Positions 29,440 to 40,616 of a stretch of DNA of 64,000 nt are shown piece by piece (positions within the stretch are counted from its first letter, which is position 1; every line of letters begins with the position of its first letter). Position numbers and translations under genes: made by a program. The DNA is from Pyropia yezoensis (taxonomy: Eukaryota; Rhodophyta; Bangiophyceae; Bangiales; Bangiaceae): assembly GCA_009829735.1 (NCBI GenBank), contig CM020620.1, positions 6,836,545-6,900,544 of the forward strand, read 5' to 3'. The notes under the pieces were generated by a model. It had not been told where the DNA came from and ran no database searches. It worked only from the letters and a program-made list of their open reading frames with translations.

Positions 29440-30852
29440 GTCACGATGACGAATACAATTCTGAATCAGATTGTGGCGAGTTTGCCAGATGGCCTTAATG
29501 TCCAGACCGGATCGGGGCTTTCGAGCCCGCAGGCGCCGGGGGAATCCCTCCTCACGCCTACCTCTGGTCGCCCCGAACAGGGGGCGACACCTGTGACTCC
29601 CAACGAGGGAGCCACACCATACTCGATGGGGCGTACGCCCTTCATGGGGGAGTTCCTCCCGGAAACGCCGGCGGCTACACCAAGCGCGCCGCGCCGGACT
29701 ACAGGCACTGAGAGTGAACTTACCCCAGTGCCACAGCGGCTGTTCCCTCAACGTGATGTGCCGCCCAAGATCCAGGTAGCCAACCCGGTCTACCAGAGGA
29801 TCTTTGACTGTGAGACCTACGCCCTCCACAACAAGTCGGTGGCGTATGGTCCTGACCAGGCCCAAGCCATGGGCCGTGCCAAGAAGAATGCACTTCACTC
29901 TTTTGGGCACAAAGCGGAGTGGGACGGAACTCCCCCCCTCCGTGTCTTTGAGTTCCTACGTCGTTTCACAAAAGCCTGTGACGACAATGCCATAAGTGAA
30001 GGCATGGCTTTTTCCATGCTACAGGAGTTTACGAAGGGAGACCTGCGGACAGAACTTATGTCCGTCATGCCCAGCTCCTCAAGTGGAGGCGCTGGTGAGG
30101 TGACGTCCTATTTGGAGCTCGTCAACTGGTTGTTGAGAGCCATGGTTGATGAAGCGGCGCTGGCTTCTCAAGTCGAGGAGTTTACGCAAGCCCATCAGGA
30201 AGAGGCGGAGGACGAGTTGTCCTTTGCGGAGCGAGTCCGTAAGCTCAACAATCTTTGTGGGTTTCTTCATCCACAAGCTGTGGTGAAGAGTCGGTTTGTG
30301 GAGGGACTCCATTGGTCAGTCCGGATGGAGACCCGGGAGCATAACACTGCCCGGGCGACCCTGGCCGAGTTGGCTAGATTCGCCTACCGCAGAGGCGAGG
30401 CCTACCGCAAGTTGCGGGAGGAACAACGCCAGGAGCGTTAGTCCGAGTTGGCCAAGGAACGGGAGGAGGCGCGCCAGGCCAGAGAGTTGAGAGAGCCACG
30501 CCGTATCCGCAAGGAGAGGGTGGTAGCTGCCGTGGGAACTTCCCAGGGTATCTCTTCGTCTTCCCCAGTTGGGAAGACCCCTCCGGGAACTGACAATCGG
30601 TGTTGGAACTGCAACTCCGATGGACACTGGGCATATGATTGCCCCAAGTTGAGTAAACGCATCCAACAACTTGTGAGGAATGCGAGTAAGAAGTCGGCTA
30701 CGAACGATGTACGTTCACGCCGCGAGGGTGGGTCTCGACCGGTCGTCGCGGTCGCCACACCCTCGGCGGAGGAGGCGGACACGTCGTCCTCGGACTCGTC
30801 GTCTTCCCCTTCGTCCTCAGATTCGGACGCCAAGTCGGCGGGAAACGAATGA
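29440..30852 (+). pseudogene. gag: Element B1 gag, 3' part (after element C), with one TAG
   Basis: Continues the frame of 18323-18859 (GTC, then TMTNTILNQIVASLP, as in element E). The capsid-like region (PPLRVFEFLRRFTKACDDNAISEG, ELVNWLLRAMVDEAAL, LSFAERVRKLNNLC) is followed by a TAG at 30439-30441 in a coiled, basic stretch where element E has CAG. The same frame then continues to the knuckle CWNCNSDGHWAYDC and an acidic Ser-rich tail, stopping at 30852. The nonsense codon removes the nucleocapsid from the translated product. Confidence 0.9.
30840..30846 (+). promoter_or_regulatory. Candidate -1 frameshift site GGGAAAC with downstream hairpin (element B1)
   Basis: G GGA AAC, then GAA TGA. 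Six nt later a hairpin starts: CCGTTG-GGGCT, a 10-nt loop, AGCTC-A-CAACGG (about 30853-30890). Element E has CCGCTG-GAGCT ... AGCTC-A-CAGCGG at the same place, so a T-A pair became C-G and a G-U pair became A-U. Slippery heptamer, 6-nt spacer and stable stem are the standard parts of a -1 frameshift signal. The pol ATG overlaps the gag stop (ATGA), but this ATG is absent in element E. Confidence 0.75.
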
Positions 30853-33800
30853 CCGTTGGGGCTGGTCGTCCGAAGCTCACAACGGCAGCCTCGGCCAAGT
30901 GGGCCAGGAGGACGAACCAACCGTGCCGGATACTGCGGCGACCTAAGGGAGTCCGCCCACCTCGGGTAGGACTCCCCAAGAACGTAAACCCACGTCGGGT
31001 CATCGCGGTGCTGACGGGTGAGAACTTCCAGGTGGCTGGACGTGTACAACTTGCCCCCGGCCGTGCATGCTGTACCCGTATCGTACTTGATACCGGGTCA
31101 GGAGCCTCCTTGATACGCAAGTCGCTATTACCAAAGGAGGTGAAGCTCCAACGCTGGAGGTCCAAAGCTGACCATATGATTGACATCAATGGTGGGGTAC
31201 TTCCCATCGTTGGTGCCGTGACCCTACCAACTAGGTTGGGGACCCATGAGGTCGACGTGACCTATGGTGTAGTTGAGAATATATCGGTACCCCTGCTTCT
31301 GGGTACCCCTTATGTCGTACCACAAGTGCCTTTGATTTGTGGCCCTGAGTACTGGGTCAAGTTGATGAATGGGGAGACTGTCCCCATCCTTGGTAAGGGA
31401 GAGTCTGTGGCTCCCGTGACAGTCTCACAGTCGAAGCCTGTTTGCTCTGTGAGGGAAGGGTTTACTGCTACCCTGCGTTTAGCCCGTAAAGTCACGTTGC
31501 CCCCCAACTCGATGGCGCACGTTGATGTTGTAACTGATTATACGGGGAACGGGTTGGTGCACCCTCACCCCCGTCTTGCTCGCAAGCACCAAGTGCATGG
31601 TGCCCTTGGCACGATGGACTCCAAAGCCGGAGTCCCGTGGAGGATCCAGGTGATGAACCTGAGCTCGTCGCCCAAGTACTTCAAGTCGGGAGCCAAGTTC
31701 GGCTATATCGACCAACACGAGGGACCGGTAGTAGCGGTCACCCTCAACGCGGGCGCAAGTAGCGACCCGAAGTCCGGAAAGGAGAAGCATCAAGCCAAGT
31801 CGGCCGCCTCTCCTCGGCCCCATGTGAACATGGAGGGTGTCCCCTCCAGGTTGAGGGTTCAAGTTGAACGCCTCTTGGACCAATATCACAAGTTGTGGGA
31901 TGGTCAATTGGGACTCATGAGAGCTACCCAACACCTTATCGAGTTGAAGCCCGGTGCACCCCCTATACGCCAACAACCGTATCGGGGAGGACCCCGTTCA
32001 AGGGCCCTCGTTAAGGAGCAAGTTGCTCGCATGGAGGCCCTCGATGTGATCGAGGCCAGTAACGCCGAGTGGGCGAGTCCGGTGGTTATCGTCCCCAAAG
32101 TTGATGGGACCCCCCGGTTCTGTATCGACTACCGTAAGCTCAACGAGAGCACGGTGAAGGACAGTTATCCCCTACCTAGGATGGACGACTGTCTGGACTC
32201 TCTGGGGGAGGCAAACGTGTTCTCTACCCTGGACTGTAACGCGGGGTACTGGCAAATTCCCATTGCCCCGGAGGACAGGCATAGAACTACCTTTACCTGT
32301 CACTGTGGTACCTACCAGTGCGAGCGTCTACCGTTTGGTCTGTGTAACGCGCCGGCAACTTTCCAGCGCGCTATGGACATGGTTCTGGCCGGAGTACGGT
32401 AGCAGATCTGTCTCGTGTACCTAGACGATATCATTGCGTTCTCCCGAAGTCCGGAGGAACACATTGGCCATCTTGGCCAGGTGTTCAAGCCACTTGCTGA
32501 CGCCGGTGTGTCACTGAAGGCGAGTAAGTGCCACCTCTTCACTCAAGAGGTGGAATACTTGGGACATGTTGTCCGTCCGGGGCGTCTCAGTGTCAACGAA
32601 AAGAACTTGAGGGCCATCCGTAAGGCTCAGTACCCCCGGACCCAGACCCAGATGAGGCGCTTCCTCGGGATGTGTAACGTGTACCGACGTTTCACCAAGG
32701 GCTTCGCCAAGGTGGCGAAGCCGTTGAATGAGTTAGTGAGCTCACCGCTACCGAAGAACCTGCCTCCCCCAAGTCGGGTGGAGCAGGAATCCTTTGAGAC
32801 TCTTCGGAACCTTCTGCTGAAGCCCCCTATCCTGGCTATTCCCAGGTTGGGAGGCCACTACATCCTGGATGTGGATGGTAGCTACGACCAACTTGGTTTT
32901 GTGTTGCTTCAGCAGCAGCCGGACAAGGAGTACTTGCCGGTGGGATACTTCAGCAAGGGGCTGAACTCGGCCGAGAAGAACTACGGAGTCACCGAGTTGG
33001 AAGGACTCGCAGTGGTATGGGCGGTGACGTCACTTCGTCACTACCTAGAGGGTGAGAAGTTCCTCATCCGCTGTGACCACCGCGCGTTGCAGTTCATCTT
33101 TAAGACGGACTGTACGAACACTCGCCTCGACCGGTGGAGGGTGCGACTGGCACCCTTGAACTTTGATATTGAGTACCGACCTGGCAGGCAACATGCCCTT
33201 GCCGACGGCCTCTCTCGGGTACCTACCGAGGGGCTGGACACTAACCCAGTCGATGGGGACATCCCCATCGTGGGGGTAGTCTCGCGCTCGGGTAAGGTGT
33301 TGAACCCCGAGGCGCCAGGGAACAAGAAGTACTTGCCCCTGTCCCTGGGCGAGGTGGTGAAGGCCCAGGCCGAGGATCCCTTCTGCAAGTCGCAGAGGGA
33401 TACACTGGATACAGTGGCGGAGACGCGGTTCTTTCTGGGAGACGATGGCCTCCTCATGAGGAGGGGGGTATTCCAGGGGACCGAACAACTTGTCGTCCCC
33501 GCATCCCTCAAGGACAGTATCCTTGAGAGGGAGCACAACGCTCCCACGAGTGGACACCTGGGGTCTAGTAAACTGTACCAGACACTAAGGACCAGGTACT
33601 ACTGGCCGTCCATGGTGGTGGACATCTACAATTGGGTGGCGGCCTGCACAAGTTGTGCACAGAATCGTCCAATGGAACGGCGGCCTACTACGGCTATGCT
33701 ATTGCTCCCGGCCAAGGAGCCCTTTGCTGCGTTGGCGATGGACATCCTTGGGCCACTGCCAGTGACCGAGGAGGGCAACCAGTACCTCCTGGTCATCTGT

Positions 33801-34832
33801 GGCCGCTTCACGAAACTTACGCGAGCGATCCCACTGGCAGAGATCACGGCCATGTCGGTCGTGTCAGCTTTCCTAGATCACTGGGTTGCCGCATATGGCA
33901 TTCCGGATAGTACACTATCAGAAAATGGACCGCAATTTGCGTCTGTACTGTTTCAGGGAGTGCTGGATATGTTGGGGGTTAAGGCAAACTATGCCACCCC
34001 CTACCACCCACAAACTAATGGGCAGGTGGAGCGCTTCAACAAAACTATTGTTAGGCAGCTGCGCCACTACGTGAGTGAGCACGTGAAGACGTGGGACCAA
34101 TACATTTCTATTCTTACTACTGCCTACAATTCGCAGGTTCACTCATCTACCGGGGAAGTACCCCTCGCTTTTGTGACCCCCCGTCGTGTGCGGTCTATTG
34201 CCGTGCGGCGGCCGCTCCCAACTAGGGAGGATGGTGGCAGTGCGCCTACTCCTACTGAGAGTAAGGCGGAGTTCGCTGCTAGGCTTGAAAACCTCATCCC
34301 TGAAGTCAGGGCTGAGATGGACAAAGCACAAAAGCGCTACAAGCGTACCTTTGACAAAAGGGTGCGCAATGCTAAGCATGTCCCCGAGCAGGGTGACTGG
34401 GTATTGGTCCACTCACACACCCCAACTGGGGGTAAGTTGGTATTCCAGACGAAGGGGCCGTACCAGGTCCTTCGTACTGATGGGCGGCGCTTCACCATCG
34501 AAAGTGACGATGGGGTCCGCACAGTGAACGGACAGGACGTGGTCAAAGTCGCAGCACCGCCTGCAGGCGACCCAGCTTGGGCGCGTGCATTGGAAGCGCG
34601 GCGCCTCCCCTCACTGCCTGCGGCCAAACAGGGCCCGCAGGAGTACGTGTTCGATAAGTTCATCGACCACGGCTGGGATGAGGACACTGACCGCCTCATG
34701 CTGAGGGTGCGTTGGTTTGGCTACAAAGCCAAGGATGATACGTGGGAGTATGTGGAGGACCTTCCCGCTGAGAAGGTCCGGGCATACTGTGCCCGGAATG
34801 AGATAGACCCTAGCAGCCCTCCCTCAACGTGA
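30840..34832 (+). pseudogene. pol: Element B1 Pol polyprotein with one nonsense codon
   Basis: About 1,330 codons. Protease LDTGSGASLIRKS; RT with FCIDYRKLN and NAPATFQRAMD; then GVR-stop (TAG at 32400-32402, where element F has TGG) just before the active site YLDDIIAF. RNase H LDVDGSYDQLGFVLL and ELEGLAVVWA; integrase HLGSSKLYQTLRTRYYW, CTSCAQNR, AMDILGPLP, LSENGPQFAS, NGQVERFNKT; C-terminal chromodomain-like LRVRWFGYKAKDDTWEY. The second integrase catalytic Asp is replaced by Glu (LSEN; LSDN in element F), and VICGRF replaces VICDRF. The copy is inactive by several independent changes. Closely similar to 48724-52716. Confidence 0.95.
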
Positions 34833-34943
34833 GGGAAGGCCGAGTAACAGTACCAAGAGAGTGCTTCAAGTCGAAGTGGTACGCAGAGTGGCTTTTAACT
34901 ACAGCCCTAACCCTCACACTCTCACAACAGAGGCCGCTGCCAA

Positions 34944-36887
34944 CTAGGCATGCACACTAGACTCTCCAACCCCACGGCCCTCGCCCTCACGAGGAGGCGA
35001 GCGGCGAGACCCACGGCGATAACGCTCCGCACCAGTCGGCGAAGCTGGCGGCTCCAAGTCGGAACCTTCGCGCCCCTCACGGTCGCGCAAGTGGCGACGA
35101 CCGCGGCTGCCCTTCTGTTTAGTCTTGCGCGCAAGTTGGCGACGCAGACGCCGGACCGACTCCGACTCTGACGGAGGCTAGGACTCCGAGACGGAGTAAG
35201 ACAACTCGTCTTCCGACACGGAGGGAGAGCGCTGCGAGTGTCGGCGACGACGGCGAGGAGGCGAGTGTGCCCGGCTCGCGCGACGCTTACCACGCCCAAG
35301 TGGGGCTGGCTGGGGCATAATAGCCCCAATGCGAGCCAACTCGGCCGTCATAAACTCCGCCACCGACTCGCAACTCGCGGTCGCCACTGCAGTACGAACG
35401 CGCTCCTCAAGTTGAGGAGTCTCGGAACTCTGTAGGGTTGCGGTCGACGCGGCCAACCAGGAAATGGTGCGCACCAACGTGGAGATCATCATCTCTGAGG
35501 TTAGAGGCGTGGGCGGTAACACCAACTTAGGGTATACCGTCAGGAGGGTGGCCCCCAAGTTGGGGGACACCGGGGTGGACGAACAAATGGCCACGCTAAT
35601 CGGGATGTCCCCGTGCGGCTGGTAGGGGACAGGAGGAAGCGGATGGGCACGCCGAGGTGGCGGGACCCGGGTGTAACTGCGACCCCGACTTGGGGCCCCG
35701 CAGTGGGTTGAGTCATATGGTCATCATATGAGGGCACGGCCATAACTATGGGCTTGTCCGGGGGTGGCGCAGTGTGGCGATCCACCCCCGGGGCATACGG
35801 GTAGTCCCCGATGCCCAACCCCTCTCGTAGGACCACACGGCCGTCGTGAAGTTCACGAGCGACCCACACGAACTGGCGAAGTGCGCCATCGTCCTTGGGC
35901 CCACGAGTGGGGCGGCGCAACTTGTGCTCAATGCTCTCCCACTCGATAAACTTGTGGAGGCGGAGCATCTCCTCAAGTAGAGTGAGTTGTCCTGATGAGC
36001 ACCCCTCAGCAACTAGCTGAGGGGGTGAGCTGTTCCAAACCTTAGAGGAGCCGGAGGGGGAGATGCCAGAGCATCCCCCGCCGCTGAACACAAGACACCC
36101 AGGTCGACATGACCTCGAGGAGCCACTGGGTGGCCAACATGGCTCACACCAGGTGATCAGGGCCAGCCGTCAACATGACGGAGCCGAAGTGGTCAAGCAA
36201 CCGTGGCAACAAAGCCGGGAACCCGTAGGGGACCTCAACTTGAGGCCACCACTCGGGCTTCTTCGGATAGTACTGCTCCTTACTGGCAGCAGACTGTTGA
36301 GGAAACTCAAGTTGAGCCGAGGTCACCAAGTAGGGACCTCGCCGGAAGTCCTTTTCCATCCGCACATCAAAGTGATGAGTGTGCGGATCGGCCTCGCGAA
36401 TGTACGGGGGGCGAGTTGCCACAGCGTCCCACGTAAAGGTCGGCAGGTCGCCGGGACCCGGAATAGTTCCCCCGCGGTCCACCATGGCCTTCGCACGCTG
36501 TACGTCTTCGACCTCCTCGTCGTCCAGGAAGGCAAACTGGTCCGTCCTGAAGCCGACAGGGAACCCGACCCTACGGGGATACTTCTCCCGTAGGCGGTCC
36601 CATACCCGACCCATCGCTGCGCCAAGTCGGCCACAGCGAAGAACAGTCAACCCCTTCTCATAGAGAGGCCAAGCGGGGTAAAACCACCGCCCCAAGGCCT
36701 CACGCGGTACAACTTGTCCCGCCTCCGGGAAAGATCCCGCCGTCAACCCAAAGCCGGGTGACGCGGGAGTCCCATCCCCCGGAGCGATCGCGGAGCCCCC
36801 GCCAGAAGTCCCGGCGGGCGCTGCACCGTAGGACGTGTCCTCCATACGCTCATCGAGAGAGTCCGTCTCCACTCCCGGGGTCGCCAT
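34944..36887 (-). pseudogene. Element B1 antisense ORF (broken copy)
   Basis: Minus-strand counterpart of 46668-48612 of element F. ATG at 36887 (MATPGVETDSLDERMED). Breaks: TGA at 36144-36146 where element F has TGC, a one-base loss in a G run near 35700 that shifts the frame, and a stop near 35178 in the Ser-rich tail. The protein region holds YYPKKPEWWPQVEVPYGF and LLDHFGSVMLTAGPDHL, and a C-terminal Arg/Ser-rich part (RRASRAHSPPRRRRRHS). It shares with element F the same shift of reading frame near residue 263, which can be explained by a 58-nt intron. Confidence 0.85.
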
Positions 36888-37225
36888 GGCTCTCCCCAAG
36901 TTGGGGAGAGACGCTCTCGCTATCGCAGCACGAGACCAGCCTCGAGTTGAGGGGGACTCGGATCGTGGGTAGACGGCTGGCCTCCCCTGCGTGGGGCGGC
37001 CCAGTGGAAGGTGAAGGGGAGGTGGTGGTGATGGTGAAGTGTGAACTGAGGAGAGCAAGCTGCCGAGTGGGCAAGCTTGAGGAGAGGGGCGGTCAACGTG
37101 ACCGCCTCCACATCCGTGTTACGTACTCGATGGGGGACAGCAAGTCGCGCCCCCAACGCCGAGACGTGCGTTTACGCACCCCCTCACAGGGCCGACCGGG
37201 TCGGTCGGAACTGAGGAGATGGGAG

Positions 37226-37694
37226 TGTGGCAGTATTGACCCCCAGGTAGGGGGGCAACACGTGCCATGCAAGGGGCGGCAGGCCACTAGCCTGATCCGT
37301 TCCTCCCCCTGCATTTGGGTCCATATTCCCTAAGTTTGGGATAGTCAGCTTAGTAGTAAATCCAACTTGGATTTGAGGGTTTTCTGCATTCATCGTCTTG
37401 AATTTTCGTGTGGCCCGGTGGGCAGGTGCTGGGGTGGGAGATTCTGAGTGGCGAGATTCTGAGGGGACCCTGGGGGGATAAGGGGAGGGACAGCGGGGCG
37501 TAGCCCTGCGTCCCCGTCCCGACCAAGAAACTGTTGGACCACACACCATCCTCTTGTTTGTCAGTGGGGGGTTTGCCCTACAACAGGGACAGAGTGTGTG
37601 CGACTTGCACTTCTTCCGGTTCCCCCGACACGGGAGGCAGCCCTTGTACACCGCCCCAACTTGGGTGTCGTGTGTGCAAGTGGTTTTTGCCTGA
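37226..37694 (+). repeat. Element B1 3' LTR
   Basis: 469-bp copy of 17735-18203. Its last bases are CCTGA, not CCACA, followed by the target duplication CGTCT (37695-37699). It is preceded by the purine-rich CTGAGGAGATGGGAG, the polypurine tract. Confidence 0.95.
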
Positions 37695-39350
37695 CGTCTT
37701 GCGCGGCCGCGTCGGCGGCCCACCCCGGCCACCATTGTTGTTGACGCTGGTAGCGCGCTTTACCGCCGCTCTCAAGAGTGGAGCCGCCGCCACGGGGCGG
37801 GTCGCCCCAACGCGAGCCAGTAGGAGCAGGACCGAGGTGTCCACGTTGTGCTCGCCTATGGCGTACGGGTCGGCAGCGTCGACGCTGAGACGCCGGTCAC
37901 CCCCGACGGGGACCGCCGGGCAGGTGCGCGCCGTGTTCCCAGTCTGGTGACACTTGCCACAAGTTGGGGCCTTGCGGCCCGGTTTGCGCGCCGCACCGTC
38001 TGCCGTGGCCGTCGGTACGCGGGCCTTGACCGCCGCGGCGTGTGCTGCGACCACGTGCTGCTGTGCGTCACAGGTGCGTACGTAGTGACACGCCAAGCCG
38101 CACCGGGAGCACTCGCGCTTCCCAGCGCTGATCGTGTGGCTCACGGCAGCGTAACCGTGTGCGGGCGCCTCTGCGGTTAGACGAGCGGCGACCCGGGCCG
38201 GCGGCGTCACGCGAGCTGCCAGGCCACGGGCCGCCTGGCCAGCTGCGGCCGCCGCCGTGCCCGCCCGTTCAGCCATCTCTTCCACCTCGGCGGGCACAGC
38301 GCCCTGTTGGCGGTCGACAAAGTCGGCCACCGCCTTGGCCGTCGCCACAGCACGCTGCATCACGCAAGCAGTTGCGTCTACAGCGTTGTCGTTCGTAGAG
38401 GGGACCATGTCGGCAGCCACGCGCTCACCCTGGGGCACACCTTGCCCAATGGACGTGAGCGCGTCCTGGGACTGGGCCAGCTTGGATTGCAGGTCCGACC
38501 AACCCATCTGTTGCGCTGCCGCCATCGCCCCAGCCATCTCGTGCGCAGCTCCTCCGACTGCTTCCTGCCGCGCCTTGCGCTGCGTCGCCACATGACCGTC
38601 GGCGGGGGGCGCCTTTCCCTACCCCCCCGCGTCCTCGTCATCCGCCGTCGGTTCACCGTCGTTGCGGTGCCTCATGTTGACACGGGGAGGACGGGCAGAG
38701 GGTGCAGCCACAGCGCCCACCCCCGCCCCGGTCGGCACGCTTGGCGTGCCATCCGGCACGCACGCAGCGTCGTAGACGGCTCCCGCCAGAGTGCCGCTGC
38801 GCTCGAGAAGTAGAGGCCGTGGATGGACGGGCCCGACCAGCCGACTGGCCGCCGCCAGGGTGCGCAGGGCAATCTAACCACGCCAGTCCTCCACGTTGGT
38901 GACCTGGAAGACCACACTCTCCTGATGCTCGGGCCTTGTGCCATTGCCGTTGCCGCTGTCATTTTCGCCAGCAGACCCGACCCCGTCTTGCTCTGCAACA
39001 GCGTGAATGTTAATGCCGTTTTCGACGACAATCGCATCCGCGTCACAGTTTTTAAAGCCGCCGTCCTCTTCCAGAGAGTCATTGTCTTCCTCAAAAAGAC
39101 TGGGAGCGTCAGCGCCTCGGTCAAGTGATGCAGCGTAGACGGCGGGACAACCACTGCTCGACCCAGAGCCGCAGGTGCACGCCCCACCACACCCGCCACC
39201 ACCACCGGCATCGTCGTCGCCACCACCATTGTCGTCGCCATCTTCGTCGCCCTCGGGCGCATCCTCGTCACTTGTGTTTCAGTCGTTTAGAGCGGTGGCC
39301 CGAGGGGATCCACCCATACCATCGTCATTGTCGTCACTGTACTCGGACAT
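37695..39350 (-). pseudogene. Fanzor-like gene remnant, N-terminal segment with two zinc knuckles
   Basis: ATG at 39350 (MSEYSDDNDDGMGG) begins an acidic N-terminus. The frame is kept to the element B1 target duplication through three in-frame stops: TGA 39279-39281, TAG 38874-38876, TAG 38619-38621. Each can be derived from CGA or CAG by one C to T change. After an acidic Gly-rich region and an Ala-rich, coiled-coil-like region (VATQRKARQEAV onward) there are two knuckles: CSRCGLACHYVRTC (about residues 414-427) and CGKCHQTGNTARTC (about 464-477), the second with Asn where His is expected. Joined through 17574-17734 and 5529-7916 it makes one frame of about 1,400 codons. The knuckles may bind nucleic acid. 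The function is judged only from the C-terminal motifs. Confidence 0.6.
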
Positions 39351-39490
39351 GACGCGCCCAGGAGACGCCAAGAGTCAGCTGTCGGGGGGGGCGGGGAATG
39401 GAAGATGTGACGGGAGGGGGGGGGGGGGGTGGGCGGGAACGAAAGAGGTGACGAGAGGGGGGGAGGGGGGGGGGGGGGAACGAGGAGTGG
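39351..39490. repeat. G-run-rich tract upstream of the Fanzor-like frame
   Basis: Several runs of 7-14 G on the plus strand (about 39411-39430 and 39455-39478) separated by short A/G-rich segments. They could form G-quadruplexes and are prone to slippage and sequencing error. The tract lies where the promoter of the minus-strand Fanzor-like gene would be. Confidence 0.6.
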
Positions 39491-40616
39491 GAGCGCGCAC
39501 ATCTTACAAGCCACCGTTTGCGAGTACCTCTACAATGACCACCGCAACTGCCGCTCCCTCATCCCGTGCCAACAGCAGGCACGCCGCTGCCCGCCGCTGC
39601 CCGCCAGGCTCAACAGTCTTGGGAGACTACGCAGTGCACAGCCGCGAGTACCGCATGCCCTGACACAGTGGCTCTTGGGCGGCTCGCCATGCCATGGTGC
39701 GCGAGGGGGCCTTGCCGGGTAAAATCCGTCCCTGTGCCCCGAGGACGACCTGTGGCTGCCCAGACCCAGTCGCAGCGAGCAATGCACGGGTCGCCCCGCT
39801 ACAGGAGAGCGTGTCGTGTCGGAGCGAGCGAGTCGTGCTCTTAGGGCTCTTGATAGAGCTCGCCGGCTTGTGGCACACGACTTACGGCTTGGAAGGCGAG
39901 CAGGTTCCTGGGTCGCGCTTGGCCGGGCGTCGGCGTGGTGCACCGCAAACACACCGCCACCGAATCGTCCTGGTACATTGAAAGCGTACGGTGCAGTGCA
40001 TGTAGAAATAGTTTTGCACCCGACTGACGTTGCCCACCGAGAGCATCCCGCCGGCTGGTCCCGGTCCCGGTGCACGCCCCCCACCGCAACCGCCGCCGTC
40101 CCCTGGCGGTCGTCTGAGCAGAGCCCACCCGTCGCCTCCGCTGCCCCTACCACCACCGTCGCTACCGCAATGGCCGCTTTCGGCGCTACTGGCCGGCGAC
40201 GGGCCACCGGCCGCTGGCGGCGCCGGCAGATTGTCGGCTGCGGCCAGCACGTCGTACAACGCCGACGTCGACGACACGAGCCCGCAGAACGCCACCCCCA
40301 CCGCCACAGGACGTCTATCGTCGCTTGTCGCGCGGGTGGAGGGGGGGGAGGGAAGGCGGGGGAAAGTGGGGGGAGGGGGGGGGACGACAAGCTGGAAGTA
40401 ATCCGCGCTGCCAGCCACCGCCCCCCCCCCCCACCATCTACGACGCCGCCACCGCTACCCAGACAACCCGAGCCGACGGCCACAGCCCCGAGCGCCACTT
40501 CCACCGCTGCCCAGAGCTCATCGGTAGGACAAGTGCCGCCCTACATGGACTGCGCTTGTCGTCTAGTCAGCTACACCAAGAGAGGCACGGCGGCATGCCG
40601 CCGACACTGCCTTGGA
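39491..40616. other. Host DNA with conflicting open frames, no confident gene
   Basis: Both strands are open for long stretches because of high GC. On the minus strand, 40418-39882 includes VAVGVAFCGLVSSTSALYDVL, which loosely resembles the hydrophobic C-terminal GLISSL.LY segment of PEX11 peroxisome proteins. The expected N-terminal part is not visible, so I do not name it. Short C and G runs occur at 40338-40383 and 40425-40434. Confidence 0.3.

Larger units (their letters stand above)
17735..37694 (+). mobile_element. Element B1: chromovirus-like LTR retrotransposon, split by element C
   Basis: Plus-oriented element with 469-bp LTRs (17735-18203 and 37226-37694) and a CGTCT target duplication (17730-17734 and 37695-37699). 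Its own length is about 9.4 kb after removal of element C and the duplicated TGGTC. It carries gag, pol and an antisense ORF, each broken: gag by element C and a TAG at 30439-30441, pol by a TAG at 32400-32402, the antisense ORF by a stop and a one-base deletion. LTRs differ at about five internal sites, and the right LTR ends CCTGA instead of CCACA. It is non-autonomous now. The closest relative in the window is element F. Confidence 0.95.

Noticed and set aside
22560-29440. CRISPR-like or integron-like repeats in the palindrome-rich region
   Set aside because: The dyads differ in sequence from each other and are not regularly spaced, so they are not direct-repeat arrays.
39882-40418. PEX11-like hydrophobic segment GLVSSTSALYDVL
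   Set aside because: One short motif without the rest of the family; composition bias could produce it.
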